Source: Loxodes magnus (lineage: Eukaryota; Ciliophora; Karyorelictea; Loxodida; Loxodidae). Taken from it: DNA of 64,000 bases. Positions 22,261-34,699 of this stretch are shown here, piece after piece (positions within the stretch are counted from its first letter, which is position 1; every line of letters starts with the position of its first letter). Position numbers and translations under genes: made by a program. The notes under the pieces are model-generated. The model was not told the DNA's origin and searched no databases. It saw only the letters and a list, made by a program, of their open reading frames with translations. The stretch lies in NCBI GenBank assembly GCA_946699065.1, contig CAMPDV010001466.1, positions 52,091 to 116,090 on the forward strand. The letters run 5' to 3'.

Positions 22261-22392
22261 TTGGCAACTAATTAGATTGAAAGAAAGTTAAAGCAATAGT
22301 ATATATTCTATTAGTTGTTATTTTTTAATTTTTTTCGTTGTAATTTATTTGTAAAACACAATTAAGTAAAACTAAGACTAATAAACTAGCAA
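22106..22392 (+). repeat. partial tandem duplication of the membrane-helix segment
   Basis: The segment beginning TTGGCAACTAATCAGATTG at about 22111 recurs, slightly diverged, from 22260 (TTGGCAACTAATTAGATTG). Both continue through TATTCTATTAGTTGTTAT and TTTTCGTTGTAATTTATTTG. The unit is about 150 bp. The second copy lies after the TGA and has small length changes, so it looks like non-functional residue or a dispensable 3' exon. Confidence 0.75.
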
Positions 22393-22469
22393 TGATACTA
22401 GACATTTTTATCCATCGAATTATTCAAAATTTTTTTGTTAAGATCTTTTAGCAAAGCTCATTTACATCA

Positions 22470-24000
22470 TTTTCATTGCTTTAATGCTTTTTTCTTTCTG
22501 TCTTGTACTTTTATCATTTTTTTCTTATTATCCTTTTAGTTTAGTTTAAGAAGTATTTTCCTCCAAATCTACTTTGAGAAGCTTGAACATTCTTCACAAA
22601 GTCATAAAGTTTCAATTTACTAATTTCTATTCCCAAAAGTAGTTGTTCCTTCTTCATGGCAACGGATATTTAATTTAGACCTGTTTTCAGTTTTTTATAA
22701 GTTTATTTTTCAGAGCTATCCCTAAATCTTAAATTTGATATTTTTCTCAAATACTTATTTCCAATCTTAAAATTTAATTTTTTTTAAATATTTTTATTTT
22801 TTGTATCTTTACTGAACTCTCTAATAATTTTCTGATCTTAATTTCGGTAAAAAAAATATAAATTTCATTAAATTTTAAAACCCAAATTATTTAAATTTCT
22901 ATTTGGAAGTTTTTTTTTTTAATTAAATTTCTAAATTATAGAAGAAAAACAATTTTTTTTAGTTTTTAGATCTTTCAAGAAATCTTAAAATCATTTAGTG
23001 TGAAATTATCATATTGTATTTAAACAAAAATAAACAAATCTTTCTTATTTTTTATTTATGATTTTTCACCCTATAAAAAAATATTTTATATAACTAATTT
23101 TTTAATATTTTCTACTAATTCTTTAAACTTATTTTTCTTATATTTTCAAATCCAAAATCTTTGACAAAGCATATTTTCGATCTTTAAAAACGATTTTAGC
23201 TTTTTGAGAAATAAAATTGATTAACTTAAATATTTGCTAATTTAATTCACTTAACCAAAAATGTTTTTGTATTAAGCTTCTGATTTAAATCTCATACTTC
23301 AGTTTATTTAAGTTTATTATATCATACCTTTTACTCATCTTACTTCTTTCCTCTTTTTATTCTTCACCTTATCTTAAAAAACTGTTATTTTGTTCTTTTT
23401 ACTCCTCTAAATATCTTTACAAGCTTTTCCCAAATATTTATTGCCTTTTTCAGTAAATTCCTATGAAAATTTTGGATTCAAAAATCAATTTCTAATTACT
23501 TGTAAGAAGTAAATTTTATCGAAAGTATATTTATCATAAGTGATTAATTTTTCCAAGTTTTTTCCAGAAAATTCGTAGTAAAGATAACTAAATACATTCC
23601 TAAAAATAGCAACATTTGAAGATAAGTTTAAACATATCTTCCTAATTTAGCAAGCTAATCTTTCTTAAAAAATAGAGATAAAAAATAATAATCTTTCTGC
23701 TATTATTATAACTATTATAACTAGTAGTTATAGATTAACGCTTAGAATACTTATTTATAGCTAACTTTAATGAAATTATAATAATAATAATAAGATAAAA
23801 AAGTTTCAATACTTTGAGTATTGGGACATATGCCCTTCTTATATTTATATTCATGTGAATTATGTTAAGTATGAGAGTTTATGTAAGTTTATAATCAACC
23901 TCTAGTTAATTCTTCCTACTAATGTTCTTTTTTCTTCTTTAATAGTTCACAATTGTGTTCTCGTATTTTCCTCTCTTTATTCTTATTTTTAATTTTCTTT
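22470..24000 (-). CDS. Lys-rich coiled-coil hypothetical protein
   Basis: On the minus strand, protein-like sequence runs from about 24000 to 22490. The first part reads MSKRYDIINLNKLKYE from an ATG near 23325. A later part passes through FYRNQDQKIIREFSKD and ends with an in-frame ATG (MKKEQLLLGIEISKL at about 22658) and FGGKYFLNQTKR. The product is helical and basic. At least one frame change lies near 23080-23000, presumably an intron. TGA is scarce in the chosen frames, which supports the strand. The end is placed at a TGA near 22520 or slightly beyond. No family recognised. Confidence 0.45.
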
Positions 24001-24299
24001 TTAATTTTTTTGCTTAACCATTGCTTAAGTTTCTTTCTTAAAATATATTTTTTTCTTTTTTTTCAACTCTTAAAGTTTTTAAATTTCTATTCTTTTTTAA
24101 ATGAAATTGTAATAAAAATAAAATATTAATTCAACTTAATTTCTAAACCTTTTTAACCAAAAATGAGATATTAGTTAACTTTGATTTAAGAATAAGCCAA
24201 AATTGGAAATCTTAACGAAGAAACTAATTGTATTTATTTTAGTTTGATGCTTTTAATGTTTTAACATAACTTTAGATTAATTAATTATATTAGCATATT

Positions 24300-26500
24300 C
24301 ATAATTTTAATAAGATAAAATTACTTAAATTATCAAAGAACTTAGAATAGAATGAACCTTAAAATTATTTTCAGCAGGTTCATCATCTTACCAAGAACCA
24401 CTACTAGAAGACATCCTAAATAAATAAAAAATTTATAAAAGTAAAGATATAAATTTTAAGTTGCAAAGAGCTTTGGTATGCTAAATCTCCTATTTATATT
24501 ACCAAAATTTTAAATGGTGATTAAATGATATTTCTACCTATAAAATTTAGAAGTTTGTTTAATATAAGAGTTAAATGTCTAATTAGTTAATCTTATGTAT
24601 TGGATAAATTTGAATGTTTGAAGCCAGATAATTTCTCGCCTTACTGTTTTCTCTAAACTGTCTTTCTATAGATATAACGAGTATAATTTACTGATCAGTT
24701 TTTGCAAAAATAAACCACTATGAGTAATAAATACCTACTCCATAATCATAGATTTCAAGTCTATACTAAGGCAGGATAATCTTTCAGACTCGTTTCTTCA
24801 AGATCTTATATCGAAGCAGGGATCTCTTGAAAGCTAGAGGTATAATCAGTCAACTCAAATTATTGCTTCAAAGATTCTTTTGCTTATACTTAATTTAAAA
24901 CTTTTTATAGATATTACATAAAGTAATATCATCAGTTTACTGTTTAGATCTAAATAAAATATTAATTTAGATGAAAGTGTAAAAATAATAAAGATGTCAT
25001 TTACCAGAAAAGTGTGTAAAAAATCAAAACAAAACTAACTAGTTAGATACCATTTATTGCTAAATACTTTTTATGGTAAAAATTATGAAATTAGTCCTAA
25101 TTTTAGTAAACAAAAGTTTAGTCTCTATTCAAAAGTAAAGTAAGATACGAATATTTGAACTTCATTCAATCTTAACATTAGTAAGAAGAGTAAAAAAGCT
25201 GAGACCTTAATAAATAGAGCTACAGATGATAATCATTATATAGAATAGATAAAAATAACCTTTTACTAATTTTAAAATATTGTAATTAGTAACTACAAAG
25301 GTTTACAAATTTAGAACAAGAATTAGAGAAAATTAAAACTTATGAATTAATAATGTTTTTAAGAGAATTGTAGTAGATCTATTTTTGATGGTAAAGGATT
25401 TATTTATTCAATAGATGGAGAAAATACTTAGAAAGGGAAAGCTAATGATAACTTTCTTTAATGTTCCTAGAGAAGAGAAGAAAACTGAAGGGGTATATAA
25501 AGCTAAACCTAGGTCTAGCAAAGAAACTCTTCAAACTTTCTTACAAGCACCCCTACAACACATCTAGACTCTCCACCGACTGAGAAGTCTTTGAAGAAGA
25601 AATAAACTTAATTCTCCTTAATTATTCAATTTAAACTCCCAGGAAACAGATTTAAGAATAGTTGTGGCTTAGCTGTAGCAGGTAATACAGAAACTCAAGT
25701 GGAGCATGATCTGAATAAGGAGCTATCAATCAGATTCATGCAAAACTCCACTAGCATAGAGAATGGCTTGAGTTGGAGGTCCAGTTACTTAAGGAAGAGC
25801 TTAAAACTCTGAAAGAGGAAATAAAGGTAGCCTAGCTAATATATTTGGAAGCAAAAAAAAGAATGAAAATAATGTAATAGATGCATTAAAAACTAATTGG
25901 GTTCTATAAGTTCCAATGATTTTGTTGGAGTTTCAACAACATCATCCCTCCTAAACTGCTCAGCTGCTTCCCCTTATCAAAATTAAGACCTAAAAAAGAC
26001 CAAAGAAAAAATTCTATACTTGTTGAGAAGCTGTGAACCTCTACCAAAATTTATTGGAGATCGAAAAGTGGTAAAATTAGTACTGGAGCAAAATTTACTA
26101 GTAAGAACGAAGAAAGTAGCGGATGCGAAAAATCTACAATAGAATTTCTTGCAGTCATAAGAGTGGATAATAAAAGAAAGTCACCGGAAGCAAAAATAGA
26201 GCATAGATTAATAATGAGAAATATTTTCTACGAAGAAGAAAGCCAGTCTAACTTTGAGGATGGCCTATCCATCCAATTGGATTACCAGTAAAATCCTCCT
26301 GTTTATGGTTAGAATAGATAAAAAACAATCAGATGTTGAAATGTCCTAGAAATATTTCTATTTCTTAAATTCAGATATTTTAACATGAGAACATAAGAAT
26401 TTTCCCTGTCTAAGAGATTTTCCTTCAGCAACTAGAACTTTTGACTTTTTTCTGTAAAAAAAGTTTTTATATTTTTGGAAGCTTTAATTTTGATTAAAGA
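24300..26500 (+). CDS. hypothetical protein, at least two exons
   Basis: Two plus frames join into one plausible gene. From about 24300 to 24740 the best frame includes SAGSSSYQEPLLEDILNK and ARQFLALLFSLNCL. From about 24760 to 26500 a second frame is continuous for nearly 580 codons with few TGA codons, including RQDNLSDSFLQDLISKQG, FYGKNYEISPNFSK, SIFDGKGFIYSIDGEN and CEPLPKFIGDRKVVKLV. The switch near 24740-24760 suggests a short intron. Ser/Thr/Pro-rich linkers (NSSNFLTSTPTTHLDSPP) separate the segments. The sequence from 25440 on is richer in GC. No domain is recognised. An overlapping frame starting at ATG 24720 also looks protein-like for 50 codons but is rich in TGA further on. Confidence 0.5.
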
Positions 26501-26509
26501 TGGAGCTAA

Positions 26510-27165
26510 TAGCCCATTTATCCTTGCTCTTTATTAGATTGAAAATAGAGAAGTTTAGAACTTTAAAATTTAGGATTAAAATTTTTACAAACGCTACTTG
26601 TTTAAAAAAAGAATAAATGACCAAAAATTTATAGGTATGCGAAGTACTATACATTTAAATAAAATTAGACAAAGTAAGAATGTTAACAAAAAAATATAAT
26701 AAGTTTCTTAAGAGTGAGAAAGTTCTTAGAAGAAATCACTTTAATAAAAATGTTAATGAAATGAAGTTACTGATATAAATCAGATACTTCATTTTAATTA
26801 TGTTCATAAAGTTCAACCATCGTTCTTTCCATCTTCCAACTTTTCCCCGTTGTTTCTTGTGGTTTTTTATTGTTCTTCTTTAGGCTCCAATTATTTATCT
26901 TGAGAAAGTTCTTAATTTATTTTTTATAACATCTAAAAAATCTTATTTAAATTAAAAAATATATATTTATTTATTATTCATGTCTAAAAATATCAACTCT
27001 TCTCACTATATTTATAAGATAGTTGATCCAAGATGTTAGATTTAGGCGCTATTTTTTGGGGTGTAGGTTTAAATCCGATCACTTTTATCTTCTTTTTATT
27101 TGAATTAAGCAATTATATGATATTTAGTATTTATGATCATCATTACCAATTTTTTTTCATATAAA
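26510..27165. other. intergenic region before the tRNA cluster
   Basis: AT-rich DNA with a weak protein-like patch up to about 26650 that may be the 3' end of the upstream gene. Nothing else supported. Confidence 0.35.
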
Positions 27166-27168
27166 AAA

Positions 27169-27241
27169 CACCCTTGACGGGACTTGAACCCGCAATTTCT
27201 TCCTTAGGAGGGAAGCGCCTTATCCATTAGGCTACAAGGGC
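27169..27241 (-). tRNA. tRNA-Arg (anticodon CCT)
   Basis: The 73-nt minus-strand cloverleaf is complete. The acceptor GCCCTTG pairs with the 3' end, the D arm is AGCCTAATGGATAAGGC, and the anticodon stem CTTCC/GGAAG encloses loop CTCCTAA (anticodon CCT). The T arm is GCGGGTTCAAGTCCCGT, with a canonical B box GGTTCAAGTCC. It reads AGG codons. No intron. It lies 60 bp from tRNA-Ser on the same strand. Confidence 0.95.
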
Positions 27242-27301
27242 ATCTATAATTAATTGTTTCACTATAATAAGTATCATTTTTTATTAAGAATTTACTAAAA
27301 A

Positions 27302-27382
27302 CGACACCAGCAGGATTTGAACCTGCGCGGGAGAACCCAACAGATTTCAAGTCTGTCGCCTTAACCACTCGGCCATAGTGTC
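27302..27382 (-). tRNA. tRNA-Ser (anticodon TGA)
   Basis: An 81-nt minus-strand tRNA with the long variable arm typical of Ser (GGGTTCTCCCGC region). The acceptor GACACTA pairs with TGGTGTC, the D arm contains GAGTGGTTAAGG, the anticodon loop CTTGAAA gives anticodon TGA, and the T arm is GCAGGTTCAAATCCTGC. It decodes UCA. A T run in minus sense follows the 3' end only weakly. Confidence 0.95.
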
Positions 27383-28499
27383 TTATTTTTATATGTTTGA
27401 CCCCACTTATAAACCTTACTAAATATAGTTCTTGACCTAAAAGTTTGTTTACATAAGTTTACTCTCAATCTAGTTATAAAATGTATATAATGAAAATTAT
27501 ACTTTCTGTCTTTCAAATAAGTGACTATTATAAAAGGATTGCTTCAAAATTTTTTAAAAAGAGCTAGATTATTTTAGAAGCAAATGTTCCGTGTTTTTAA
27601 GCTAAATTAGATAACATTTTTAAAGTGAAATAATAAATTTAATATAAATAATATCAACAAAATAAACATCTAAATGTAAAAGATATAAGATTATAATAGC
27701 AATCAATAAATGCTTAATTATATCAAAGGTTTAGCAGCTGAATAATATCTAAATTAAGTTTCTCAATAATTGTATCATATCGCAAATAACTAAATAAAAT
27801 CGCTTAATTTGGTATAAGAAACGAAACTTTCTACTTGCTATGAAGATTTTTTTTGATTTTATTTTTTAAAAAGTATAAGAATATATAAAAAATCATAATA
27901 ATATGTTCTAACTTAAGATTATTTCTTAAGCAGCGTTAATTATTTTTTGCATATTATTTGACTCCATTTGAAATAGTCGAGAAAATCTGAGTAGGATTTT
28001 TATTTCGATTTCTAAAATATGATAGATCACGGATTTAAAACAAAAAAGGATTCTTATGCATATTCAAAGCAGATCATCAAAGATGGCTTTATGTTATTCT
28101 CTAAATTTTATGGAGATTTATATTTTATGAAATAAAGCAAGGAAAGTGAAAATCAATTTTTTAAGAATGAAGTAGATATAGAAATAAGCCTCAAATTTGA
28201 AGTAGTTTTTTTTTAATATTTATTAAGAGAAATTTATCTTAAGCTCATTTTAACTTTATAGCTTAGTATAGTTCAGTACTCTTATAGCAAATGTATTAAA
28301 TATATAGTAAATATGAATTCAAATGCTGAAACTTGAATAATTTTAAAGATTATTATATAATCATTTGCCTCATTTAAGACTTATATTTATATATGCATGA
28401 GAAATATTCTAGCAACTTAAGATAATTACTAAAGCGATGCTTTTCTTGTAACAATAAGGAAAAATAGTTTAAGTAAAACCTGTCATAAGTTTAATAACA

Positions 28500-28572
28500 G
28501 CCTCTATGGCTCAGTTGGCAGAGCATTCGCTTAGTAAGCGAAAGGTCCGTGGTTCGAGCCCGCGTGGAGGCT
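28500..28572 (+). tRNA. tRNA-Thr (anticodon AGT)
   Basis: The acceptor GCCTCTA pairs with TGGAGGC, the D arm is TGGCTCAGTTGGCAGAGC, and the anticodon stem TTCGC/GCGAA encloses loop TTAGTAA (anticodon AGT, read as IGU). The T arm is GTGGTTCGAGCCCGC. A run of seven T directly after the 3' end is a good RNA polymerase III terminator. No intron. Confidence 0.95.
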
Positions 28573-29230
28573 TTTTTTTAGAGGAAAAATAAAAAATAAT
28601 TAAATATTCTTAAATAAATATTTAAGCTCCCATTCAATTATCTAGTTTCATATTAGTTCTCTTTAATTAATATTAAACTTACTTTAACTTCTCTTTATAG
28701 CTTATTCATACTTATTTGATAAAGAAATTTCTAATAAATATTTTCCTCAAAAAAGGGAAACGCTTAGTTATAAAAAAGAGAGCAAAGAAATCAATCTTTA
28801 GATAAACTGTTTCGTATGCAGCTTTATCTAACGTTTTGTCTATTTAATAAGATATTAATTTTACACTTTTTATATCTGTAAACTTTTAAGAGTTCTGAAA
28901 TCACAAGATGAAATGAATAAACTAAATTTTAGTTATAATAAGTTTTATTGATTATCAAATAAAAAAGAAAGAAATATATATTAATTATGGATTAACTTAT
29001 TATGCGAAGTATATTTTCTTTAAAGCAGCTTTATTTTGATTCAAATTTTAATAGTTTTACAAAAGAAGGTAAAAAAGAAAAGAACTTGAACCTTTTTATA
29101 AACATTCATTTAAAAGCCTAAAATAAAATAAAGTGAATTAGTAAATTTATTGATTAAATAGAAAAATAAAAAAAGAGAGAATATAATAGAGTTTCCCAAT
29201 TATACTGAAAGCTTATTCAATTTTAAAAAA
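28573..29230. other. AT-rich intergenic DNA
   Basis: A/T-rich sequence with no supported feature after the tRNA-Thr terminator. Confidence 0.4.
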
Positions 29231-31568
29231 AACACAATAAAATAAATAAAATGACACATAGATAAAATGAAATATTTGAAAAACTAAAGTAAATCAATGA
29301 AAATAGTTAGAATTAATAATATTGATATATAAAGTAAAGTTGAAATAAGATGTAAAACATTGCTCAAAAATAAAATAGATAACTGAGTATATTCAAAAAT
29401 TTCATGCTTATATTAAGTATTTTTTGACAAAAAATTAGGAAAACAATTAGATTGATGATTTTATACATTTTCTCTTCTAAAAAATTCGAAAATTCCATTA
29501 TTTTAATTTATAAGACTCTAAAAAGAGCTTAATAAATCATAATATTATTAAACTTCCGCATCTAGTATAAAGAGTTTAAAATTTTAGAATTTGAGCTTAT
29601 TCTTAATAGCCAAATTTAAATATACTAGAAGTTTCAACTCAAAATATTAAGCTAGGAATATCTATTTTATTATTTATGTTATTTTATGTATCAGCAGTGA
29701 ATTTCTTAATAATTGTTGGACTATTATTTAAGATCATATTAAATGACATTTTTTTTGCTTCATTAGTTTTTCATTTTTTACCCATTTAAAGTTAGCAACG
29801 TATAGAATACCTGGTTCTGAAATAAATATACATTCTTAATGCATCTAGAATACAGCTTAATTAGCAGATCTTGGAAGCTTTTGAAGATACAATGGTTTGA
29901 GAACTAAGTTTTTAATCTGAACTAACAATTTGCAAAAGTTTTAATTGTGAACCACTTTCATGAATTGATCCAATTATGTTTGAAACAAATGCTTTTAATA
30001 GGCTAACTTAGCATAAATGTTTCTAGCTTGTTAAAAGTATTTTGGAACTATTATTATACTTCCCTTTATCTGAAATAAGTTTCATGAGTTATAAGCATTT
30101 TTCTATGTACTTCTATAATGAGTGGTGTTCATTGAAAATGACTATCCAGTGGTGAAATAATATTTTAAAAATGTTTCATAAGCTTAAACGAACTCTATAA
30201 GGAGTTTCTTAGCCTAAGTTATATCCTGTAGGTTCTAAATAGATTTCTCTGCCTTAGATATTTAGGAATAATAGTAAATGACCTAAGATTGAAAGTGTTA
30301 TAACATGGTAGTAAATGGCCTTGATAGGTAAAAAATAGTATAGTGAAGGAGTATTATTAGCTTTAAATAGGTAGATATAACAAAGTAAGCAAAATTACTT
30401 CATAAAGAACTAAACATATTAGCAAAATTAACATATATGAACTTACATAAAGTAATGAAGAAGATTTATTATAGCTTATGGTCTCTTAAACTTCATTGAA
30501 GAAATACTAACTTTAGCACTCTAAAGCTATCTTACAAAATTATACTAGCGTAATTCATAAAGTTTACAACATGATCAATGTTATTCAAAAGAATAGCCAA
30601 TACTTCTATAAAAGTAACTATCAAACCATGTAGAATAAACCAACTTAAATATTCTTAGTTGAAACAGGTTCACATAATAGGTATCTTCCTCGCAACCAGT
30701 TATACTGGTTTAGACTAGGAAATGTTGTGGCAAAAAATAAATTAATTACTTAATTATAAACAGTGAGATAGAATTTAAAGTAAGAAAAATTTACTTTATT
30801 AAGGTTTTTAGAAGAAAAAGTGATGAAAATAAAAAATGCAAGGTTTGATAGAGATGTTTAACTATACTTTAAGGAAGTCATTACGTTAAAGATATATAAA
30901 TTAAGCACTTTCTAATTCTTAAGTGAAAAGAATCGAATTTAGTATGTTATATGACTTTTTGTCCATAAAATTAATTTGATATATGCATATTATAAAATTC
31001 AAGAAAATAAAGAGATTAAGTATGATACATTATGTGCACATATACAAAGTTTAATCTGAATATCGTCAAAATTTATTTATATAATTAGTTACAAAATTAT
31101 CTAGATAAAGCTTCATGACGCTAGGTTAAGGCATAAGAATGGATAAAAGATTTATTTATAGCTAATTTTTATATTTTATGTATATGGGAATACTTGAATT
31201 CTAAACGACGCTTAATATAATGACAGAGTTAGAAAAAATATATCGAATTAAAAAACCGTCATAGTAAAGAGCATTAAAATATTAAGAAAATGTGCTAAAC
31301 TAGTATAGCGAATGAGAGTCAGTCCCTCTATTTTCATAATAGCCTAATAAAATTTAATAATTTAGATAGGAAAATAAAGTTAATTAACTATATTTAGATG
31401 AATCAAAACAGACATATACATTAGAAATTTAAATAGGGATATTTTAAATATAGTATCTATAACTTAGAATACTTTCGTTTTATTCATCTTTTTCGTTGCA
31501 AATAAAATATTTCTAAAATAACTCTTAAATTTATTTTCTTTATAATTTGTCTGATGAGTATATTCTGA
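29230..31568. CDS. coding-like region, strand unresolved
   Basis: A plus frame stays open and protein-like for over 700 codons, including a hydrophobic segment near 29655-29720 (SILLFMLFYVSAVNFLIIVG), and ends at TGA 31566-31568. It is, however, rich in TGA codons. On the minus strand between about 30160 and 29780 two frames look at least as good. One contains IFNEHHSLQKYIEKCLQLMK and SSKASKICQLSCILDALRM with no TGA at all. The other contains ECIFISEPGILYVANFKW. The minus strand is therefore somewhat more likely, with introns. I cannot name a family. The region should be treated as one or more host genes whose structure needs transcript evidence. Confidence 0.35.
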
Positions 31569-31731
31569 GATATACTAACCTTGCTTATGGTTATTATTTT
31601 TTAAATTGGTTGTAAACTCAAGAAAAATATATGAGTAAGGAGTATTAGTTTATATTATTTTTATTTTTAAGCTATGCAGTCATTTAAATTGAGACTTCAT
31701 TTAAATATTTTTAAATATAAATTTTATAAAA

Positions 31732-32190
31732 ATGTCAAAACCAAGAGTCTTTGTTAGTTCAATTGTTGATGCACCTTTAGAAAAATTATGGGCAGTGATA
31801 AGTGATTTTAATGGTTTGCCTATTTGGCTTCCTTTCTTTATTAAAGCCTCTGAAATAGAAGGAGGAAAGCCAGCGAATAAAGTTGGTTGCATTAGAAAAC
31901 TGACTACAGTTGAAGGAGTTATACGCGAAACTTTGCTATCTTTGGATGAATAAAACCACAGTGTTACATACAATATAATCGAAGGTCCTGAAAATCTTTT
32001 AAATTACTAAGTGACACTAGTATGCAAACCAATTACAATGCAACCAGAAAAATCTTACGTTGAAAGTTCAGCTTTCTTTGACGCACCAACGAAGCAAGAG
32101 CTAGATTTACTGATACAAGACATTCGCGATAATCTTTTCGTTGCAGGATTCAAAACTTTAAACGAGAAACTAAACTCCCAATAGCAATGA
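31732..32190 (+). CDS. SRPBCC/START-fold (polyketide cyclase-like) protein
   Basis: Single frame of 152 residues from ATG 31732 (MSKPRVFVSS) to TGA 32188-32190 (KLNSQQQ). The opening VSSIVDAPLEKLWAVISDF and LPIWLPFF are typical of the SRPBCC superfamily, whose members (Bet v 1, START, polyketide cyclases) form a helix-grip cavity that binds hydrophobic ligands. The second half has the expected alternating strands (GCIRKLTTVEGVIRETLLSLDE) and a C-terminal amphipathic helix (AGFKTLNEKL). Length fits the family. In the standard code it would appear cut at a TAA after residue 73, which here is Gln. The ligand cannot be inferred. No partner genes or shared promoter are evident. Confidence 0.85.
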
Positions 32191-32251
32191 AATTAGCAGT
32201 TAGCTATAAATTAATATTTTAATTCTTCTTTAAGATAATAACTAAAAATAA

Positions 32252-34440
32252 TTTGTTTACCTAATGCTATCACTATGCAATAATCTATTTAAGTATTCAA
32301 AAGAGATTTAATTATATCCATTTATTAATCTTCTTTAGCTTAAATTAGCTTAAGCTAAGAAAGTTATGATTATATATTCGGTTATATAGCTTTTAACTTT
32401 TTCCGACTTTCAATTAAAATTTGCTAAGATCTGACTTCTTATTTTCATTTAATCAGCAAAATAATCTACTTATTTCAGCTTGACTAACTATTTACTTCTT
32501 ATACTTTAAGAATAGCAGGGGATATTCCGAAAAATGTATAATCTATTAATGAAATAATTTTATCATTTTGCTTAGATAACTTTTCTATTTTTCTACTTGC
32601 TTCTTATGATTAAAAATAATGACTAAAACTAACCTTCTTTAAGAATCTAATTTCTTGTTCTTTTTATTTATGGATAAACCTAGAAGTTCTATTTATCTTA
32701 AGGTTTAATATTATAGATTAGAAAGGTTTGCTTAAGCTCTTCAATTTATTTATCTTAATCTAACAGAATTTTTATGCAACTTTTAAGACGTAAATTGTTA
32801 GCGTTTAATACATTACTAAAATTACTAAATAAGATTTAAAGGAAAAATAATTTTTTAGACTTGTGCAAACTTTAGATTCTATTCAGAATGATCAGCATAT
32901 TTATTTCAAATGGAACAAATTAAAATTTTATTAGATATCTAGTTACTATAACCAAATAGGTAAGCATTGGCTGAATTTAAGAACTAATCTTAGTCTATTT
33001 TTATAGATATTAGTTGCAATAATTTAGCTTTTTTGTATTAAAAAGAAGCTTTCCTCATCATATCTATAGCCTATTTAATAAAATAGAAACTGGTATATTT
33101 TAATAAGATTTAATTTAACTAAATAAAGAAATTTTATAACTAGTTTTGAGTTTCCTTATACAGCTTTATATTGATTTTTATCGCAAAATATTTGAAGAAA
33201 TTAGTTTAAAAAATAAATTTCTAAGATTTCTCTTACAATATAATTAGACTTATAGTACTGATTTACTAGCTTGCTATGGTTCAAATCATTCAAGATTTTT
33301 CATTTCTAACTATTTAAATGCGTTTATAAACTTTTGATTTATTAGCTCACTTTATAACAGTATTCTTTGAAGAAGATAAGTACTTACAGTCTCATATTTC
33401 CTAATATCAAATGTCTATTTTTATATCATATGCATTTTCACTTTTTAATAGTAATAAAGCAGAATTTGAATTGAACTTTATTGCAACTTTCTTGGATAGA
33501 ACACTATTTAAGGAACTTCTTTAATCAAACAAAATGTAGATCTGATATAGAGCGAAAACATAGAATTCATATCAAGCTTTGTATTTATTCTTGTGATAAA
33601 CAGGCAGGGCTAATGATATTGCAACGCATTTAATAGCAAACAGAAATAAATTCATTTTTGATTAGTTCTGTACAAAGTTCATGGGAATAATGTAACTGAT
33701 TCCTTAAATATTTATAAAGCAATTTATTAGATACTACAAGGTAAATATTAAACTATTTTCTTCAGTTTTGAAGAAATAATATATAAATGCTTAGAAGCTG
33801 ATGAATAACATTAAAGTCACTTCCGGTAATAATATCAACACAAGAGCTTTGGTATACTTAATTGTCAATATAAGAATATGAAGCGAGTAAATAAAGCATA
33901 TTAATGTAAAGCTTTCTAATTATCATTCATTATATACCTATCATATAGTTCCTATTATATCCAATATCTATTTTTATTTCTCATTTTGATAAGTAAAGAA
34001 GTATTATGAGCAAGACTCAAGTTAAGAAATAATAATCAAGACAATAAAACATGCTAGTTCTAATTTATGCCTAATAGTTATATTTATAGCCTTTTAATAC
34101 TATTTCATCATAAGCTAGCAATTACTTATACTACTTCATCGATAAAACTGTAGCAATGTATGGTATCTCAATGACTAAGTACATATTATAAATAAAAGTA
34201 GATATTTAGGCATATTCTTTAGTGAATAATTCAAGATAAGCAGTTTTGATTAAAGATATATGTCGCATATTAATGAGTTAAGGTGAAATGTATAAAATAA
34301 AATTTAGATTTTTTGATATATTCAGCGAGAATAAATTAATACATTGGTCTTGCTTTATACGAGTAAGCATTTAAAAGTTTTAAGTAATTGGAGGCTTCTA
34401 TAACTACCAAGTAGATATTAAATATAGTTTTATAATATGA
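32252..34440 (+). CDS. hypothetical multi-exon gene
   Basis: Three successive plus frames are protein-like and nearly free of TGA. The first, 32252-33000, includes LAQISLSQESYDYIFGY and RIAGDIPKNVQSINEIIL. The second, about 33000-33880, includes FFEEDKYLQSHISQYQMS, NKAEFELNFIATFLDRTL and GRANDIATHLIANRNKFIF. The third, about 33990-34440, includes KTVAMYGISMTKYILQIK and RILMSQGEMYKIKF, and ends near the TGA at about 34438. They fit one gene with two short introns, about 720 residues. The content of Phe, Tyr and Ile is high and there are several hydrophobic helices. It starts about 60 bp after the SRPBCC gene on the same strand. No family recognised. Confidence 0.45.
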
Positions 34441-34699
34441 TAAAATAAAAATAAACGTTTTTCTATGTAGAAGGCGACAAAAGAAGCATCAACTTCAACA
34501 ATAAGAAAAAAATTAAAACTTCTTAATTAAATAAATATTTCCAAAATCTGAGTCTAGACAATTTATATATGGGATAATTAAACAATCTTATAAATTTTGA
34601 AGTTATTTTAACTATTTATCTCCCTGCTAATATTTCTAATATTTTATCTTTATAATGCAATAATTTCCTTGAAACTAAAAGTATTAAAGAAAAAAACTT

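Noticed and set aside
24720-26339. A 539-codon plus frame starting MSNKYLLHNH
   Set aside because: Open only because nothing closes a frame in this code. An overlapping frame has fewer TGA codons and better composition over most of the length, so it was preferred.
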